Below, piece after piece: positions 62,245 through 64,000 of a stretch of 64,000 nt of DNA. The translations under genes and the position numbers were made by a program. The DNA lies in the NCBI RefSeq assembly GCF_016862895.1, contig NZ_BONV01000021.1, positions 1-64,000 on the forward strand, in the 5' to 3' direction. This stretch comes from Planotetraspora kaengkrachanensis (GTDB taxonomy: Bacteria > Actinomycetota > Actinomycetes > Streptosporangiales > Streptosporangiaceae). The first letter of the stretch is position 1; every line of letters begins with the position of its first letter. Under the pieces are notes generated by a model that was not told the origin of the DNA, ran no database searches, and saw only the letters and a program-made list of their open reading frames with translations.

Positions 62245-63513
62245 TCACCCAGGCTCGGCGCCCAGTCCCTCCGGCCGGGGCCGCCGCACGGGCGTCAGCG
62301 TGGCCGCCACGGCGATCGTCACGCACCCGAACCCCGCGACCAGGCACGCCGCGGCCACGCCGTGCCGCGAGGCCGCCCAGGTGAGGAGCCCGGCACCGAG
62401 CGGCCCCAGCGCAGAGTGGATCGTCCAGAAGGCCGACGTCACCCTGCCGAGCAGCGCGTCGGGAGTGACCTCCTGCCGAAGCGACATGGACGAGATCCCC
62501 GCCGCACCGGTGCAGAAGAGGAAGACCGTCGCCAGCACCGCCACCGCCGGGACGCTCGCCGCCAGGCCGACCCCGGCGACCGCGACGCCGCCCAGCGCGT
62601 AGCAGCCGATCCACAGCGGGCCGAAACCCAGGGATCTGCGCAAGGCGGGCGCCAGGAGGGCGGCCGCCAGCGTCCCCGCGGTCGCCGCCGCCAGCACGTA
62701 CCCTGCCGCGGTGTCGGGCTGCTCCAGATCGTGCTTGAGGTGGTAGATCAGCACGTCGGACATGCCGTACGTGACGAACGTCAGGACCGAGAGCAGGACC
62801 GTCAGCGTCCGCAGGACCGGGTGGCGCCACAGGAACCGCGCGCCGGCCAGGAAGTCGTCGAGGGCTCCCCGCCGCGCTCCCCCGTGCCCGGCGGGCTCCG
62901 GCGCGGGAGTCGTACGGGCACGGGGGCGCACCAGGCACAGGCCCGCGGCGGAGACGGCGAAGGTCGCCGCGTCGATCCCGATCGCGGCGGCCGGACCGAG
63001 CAGCGCGGAGACCGTGCCGCCGAGCGCGGGGCCGACGAGGCTCGCCACGGCGTAGGTCCCGTAGAGATGGCTGTTGGCCTTCATGACCTGGCCCTCGGCG
63101 ACCAGCGCGGGCACGACGGTGACGTACGTGACCGAGAAGAGCATCCCGATGGCGGCCCCGAGCGGCACGATCACGAAGATCAGCCACGTCTGCGGGGAGA
63201 CCAGCCAGACGATCGGGATGACCGCGTAGAGGACGGCCCGGACCGCGTCACAGGCGATCAGCAGGCGGCGGCGGTCCAGCCGGTCGGCCGTCATCCCCGC
63301 GAACATCCCGGCGACGATGCCCGCCGCGCCGGCCAGGGCCGTCACCAGCCCCATCTGGGTGACCGACCCCGTCGCGTGGAAGACGAGCAGGGGCAGCGCG
63401 ACCGCGGAGAAGGAGTCGCCGGCGACCGAGAGGGTCTGGACCCCCAGGAAGATCAGGAAGTCGCGGTTGGCCCGCAACGGCGGCGAGCTCCCCGGTCCCT
63501 CGTCCCCCGCCAC
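62245..63513 (-). CDS. MFS transporter, MefA-like 12-TM exporter
   Basis: A 422-residue protein with about 12 membrane helices. It shows RDFLIFLGVQTLSVAGDSFSAVALPLLVFH, motif A FAGMTADRLDRRRLLIACD near residue 74, and VTPDALLGRVTSAFWTIHSALGPLGA near residue 358, typical of the MFS_3/macrolide-efflux type. Substrate unknown. It lies alone on the minus strand. Confidence 0.88.
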   Translation of the reverse strand: MAGDEGPGSSPPLRANRDFLIFLGVQTLSVAGDSFSAVALPLLVFHATGSVTQMGLVTALAGAAGIVAGMFAGMTADRLDRRRLLIACDAVRAVLYAVIPIVWLVSPQTWLIFVIVPLGAAIGMLFSVTYVTVVPALVAEGQVMKANSHLYGTYAVASLVGPALGGTVSALLGPAAAIGIDAATFAVSAAGLCLVRPRARTTPAPEPAGHGGARRGALDDFLAGARFLWRHPVLRTLTVLLSVLTFVTYGMSDVLIYHLKHDLEQPDTAAGYVLAAATAGTLAAALLAPALRRSLGFGPLWIGCYALGGVAVAGVGLAASVPAVAVLATVFLFCTGAAGISSMSLRQEVTPDALLGRVTSAFWTIHSALGPLGAGLLTWAASRHGVAAACLVAGFGCVTIAVAATLTPVRRPRPEGLGAEPG

Positions 63514-63604
63514 CCAGGCGTCCCTCCGCGCGATCTCGTCCCGGCCGCGTCCACGCTAGGCGCGGCGGAGCGGAACCGCAACGGCCGTCGGGCCGTACGT
63601 CAGG

Positions 63605-63970
63605 TCAGGACGCCACGACCAGAGCCTGCGGGGCCGCGTGCCGCATGCGGGTGCGCAACCACAGGAGCTGAACGGCGAGCTCGCCTCCGCAGCGGCGGAC
63701 CACGTCGAGCAACTCGTCGTCGCGCGCCCCCAGGGCGCCCTGGGCGATCATCGCGCAGGCGATGTCGCACTCGGTGACCAGCAGGTAGAGGTCGTGCAGA
63801 TCGCGCAGCAGTCCGAGCCCGCCGGGCCTGGTCCCCGCGAACAGCGGCTGATGGAGCCGTTCCGGCTCCTGGGCGGGCGACGTCCACGGCTCGTAGCGCC
63901 GGACGAAGGGTTCCAGCCATCTGGCCTGGTCCCGGCACTGTACGGCCAGGCGCTCGCAGACGCCGTACAT
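63605..63970 (-). CDS. Hypothetical protein, possibly continuing beyond the window
   Basis: A 121-residue helical protein from ATG 63970; the frame remains open to the right window edge, so the real start may lie outside. Sequence features are RLAVQCRDQARWLEPFVRRYEPWTSP at the start and LLRDLHDLYLLVTECDIACAMIAQGALG in the middle. No known domain recognised. Confidence 0.5.
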   Translation of the reverse strand: MYGVCERLAVQCRDQARWLEPFVRRYEPWTSPAQEPERLHQPLFAGTRPGGLGLLRDLHDLYLLVTECDIACAMIAQGALGARDDELLDVVRRCGGELAVQLLWLRTRMRHAAPQALVVAS

Positions 63971-64000
63971 GTCGGGCTCATGTGGGTGGCCGCGCCTGAT

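Overview
This window is high-GC actinobacterial chromosome, most likely from a sporulating filamentous actinomycete of the Streptosporangiales type. The evidence is pervasive G/C at third codon positions, frequent GTG starts, an SsgB-family sporulation protein, F420/flavin-type oxidoreductases of the DUF385 and LLM families, a GlgM-GlgC pair in the mycobacterial arrangement, actinobacterial DUF families (DUF5302, DUF5685, Rv1733c-like) and an SpdB/DUF2637-like membrane protein. The genus call is inference. I saw no rRNA operon, CRISPR array, intact insertion sequence or integrase.

Region by region. 1-2.7 kb is the only scarred stretch. It holds a secreted beta-propeller gene running off the left edge, a frameshifted gene remnant, a hypothetical gene whose 5' end looks replaced, the 3' half of a tRNA-Pro with its terminator (probable old integration site) and an intact tRNA-Val(CAC). 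3-10 kb carries ssgB, a divergent pair of lipoproteins (DUF305 and LVIVD repeat), pabB-pabC for p-aminobenzoate, and a LysR gene divergent from a dehydrogenase fused to a Rid domain. 10-16 kb has a small protein behind a palindrome, hutH with an ArsR-like regulator, tRNA cluster 1 (Gly-Cys-Val), a DHA2 exporter behind a palindromic operator, and a dienelactone hydrolase/DUF6295 operon. 16-24 kb has a secreted lipase, an LLM oxidoreductase, a DUF574 methyltransferase, two tandem RlaP-type nucleotidyltransferases, an HxlR regulator coupled to an LLM-hemerythrin fusion, and adenosine deaminase.

24-31 kb has the SpdB-like protein, an NhaA-DsbA fusion divergent from an RsbW-like kinase, and a tight four-gene operon: a WXG-like helical protein, a calpain-like cysteine protease and two small proteins that look related to each other. 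I regard this operon as the best candidate for an undescribed secreted protease/toxin-with-inhibitor system. 31-38 kb has a sulfotransferase, a GH43-like protein, 6-phosphogluconate dehydrogenase, a multidrug exporter/TetR/DUF385 locus with two clear operators, and an orphan NarL-type histidine kinase. 38-46 kb has a DEAD-box helicase, a TAXI-TRAP transporter, DusB and an ACT-domain protein.

46-52 kb has tRNA cluster 2 (Gly-Cys-Val), DUF5302, a conserved hypothetical, PgeF, an alcohol dehydrogenase, and divergent glgM/glgC for glycogen/maltose-1-phosphate metabolism. 52-64 kb has an Rv1733c-like membrane protein, a translationally coupled DUF5685/beta-helix membrane protein pair, an MscS channel, an orphan TctC lipoprotein, glmS, a DJ-1/PfpI protein, an XdhC-family protein, tRNA cluster 3 (Gly-Val), a small secreted protein, an MFS exporter and a hypothetical protein at the right edge.

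Functionally the window mixes housekeeping genes (pabB/C, gnd, glgC/M, glmS, dusB, tRNAs) with small regulator-effector modules, several of which keep recognisable operator palindromes or repeats.
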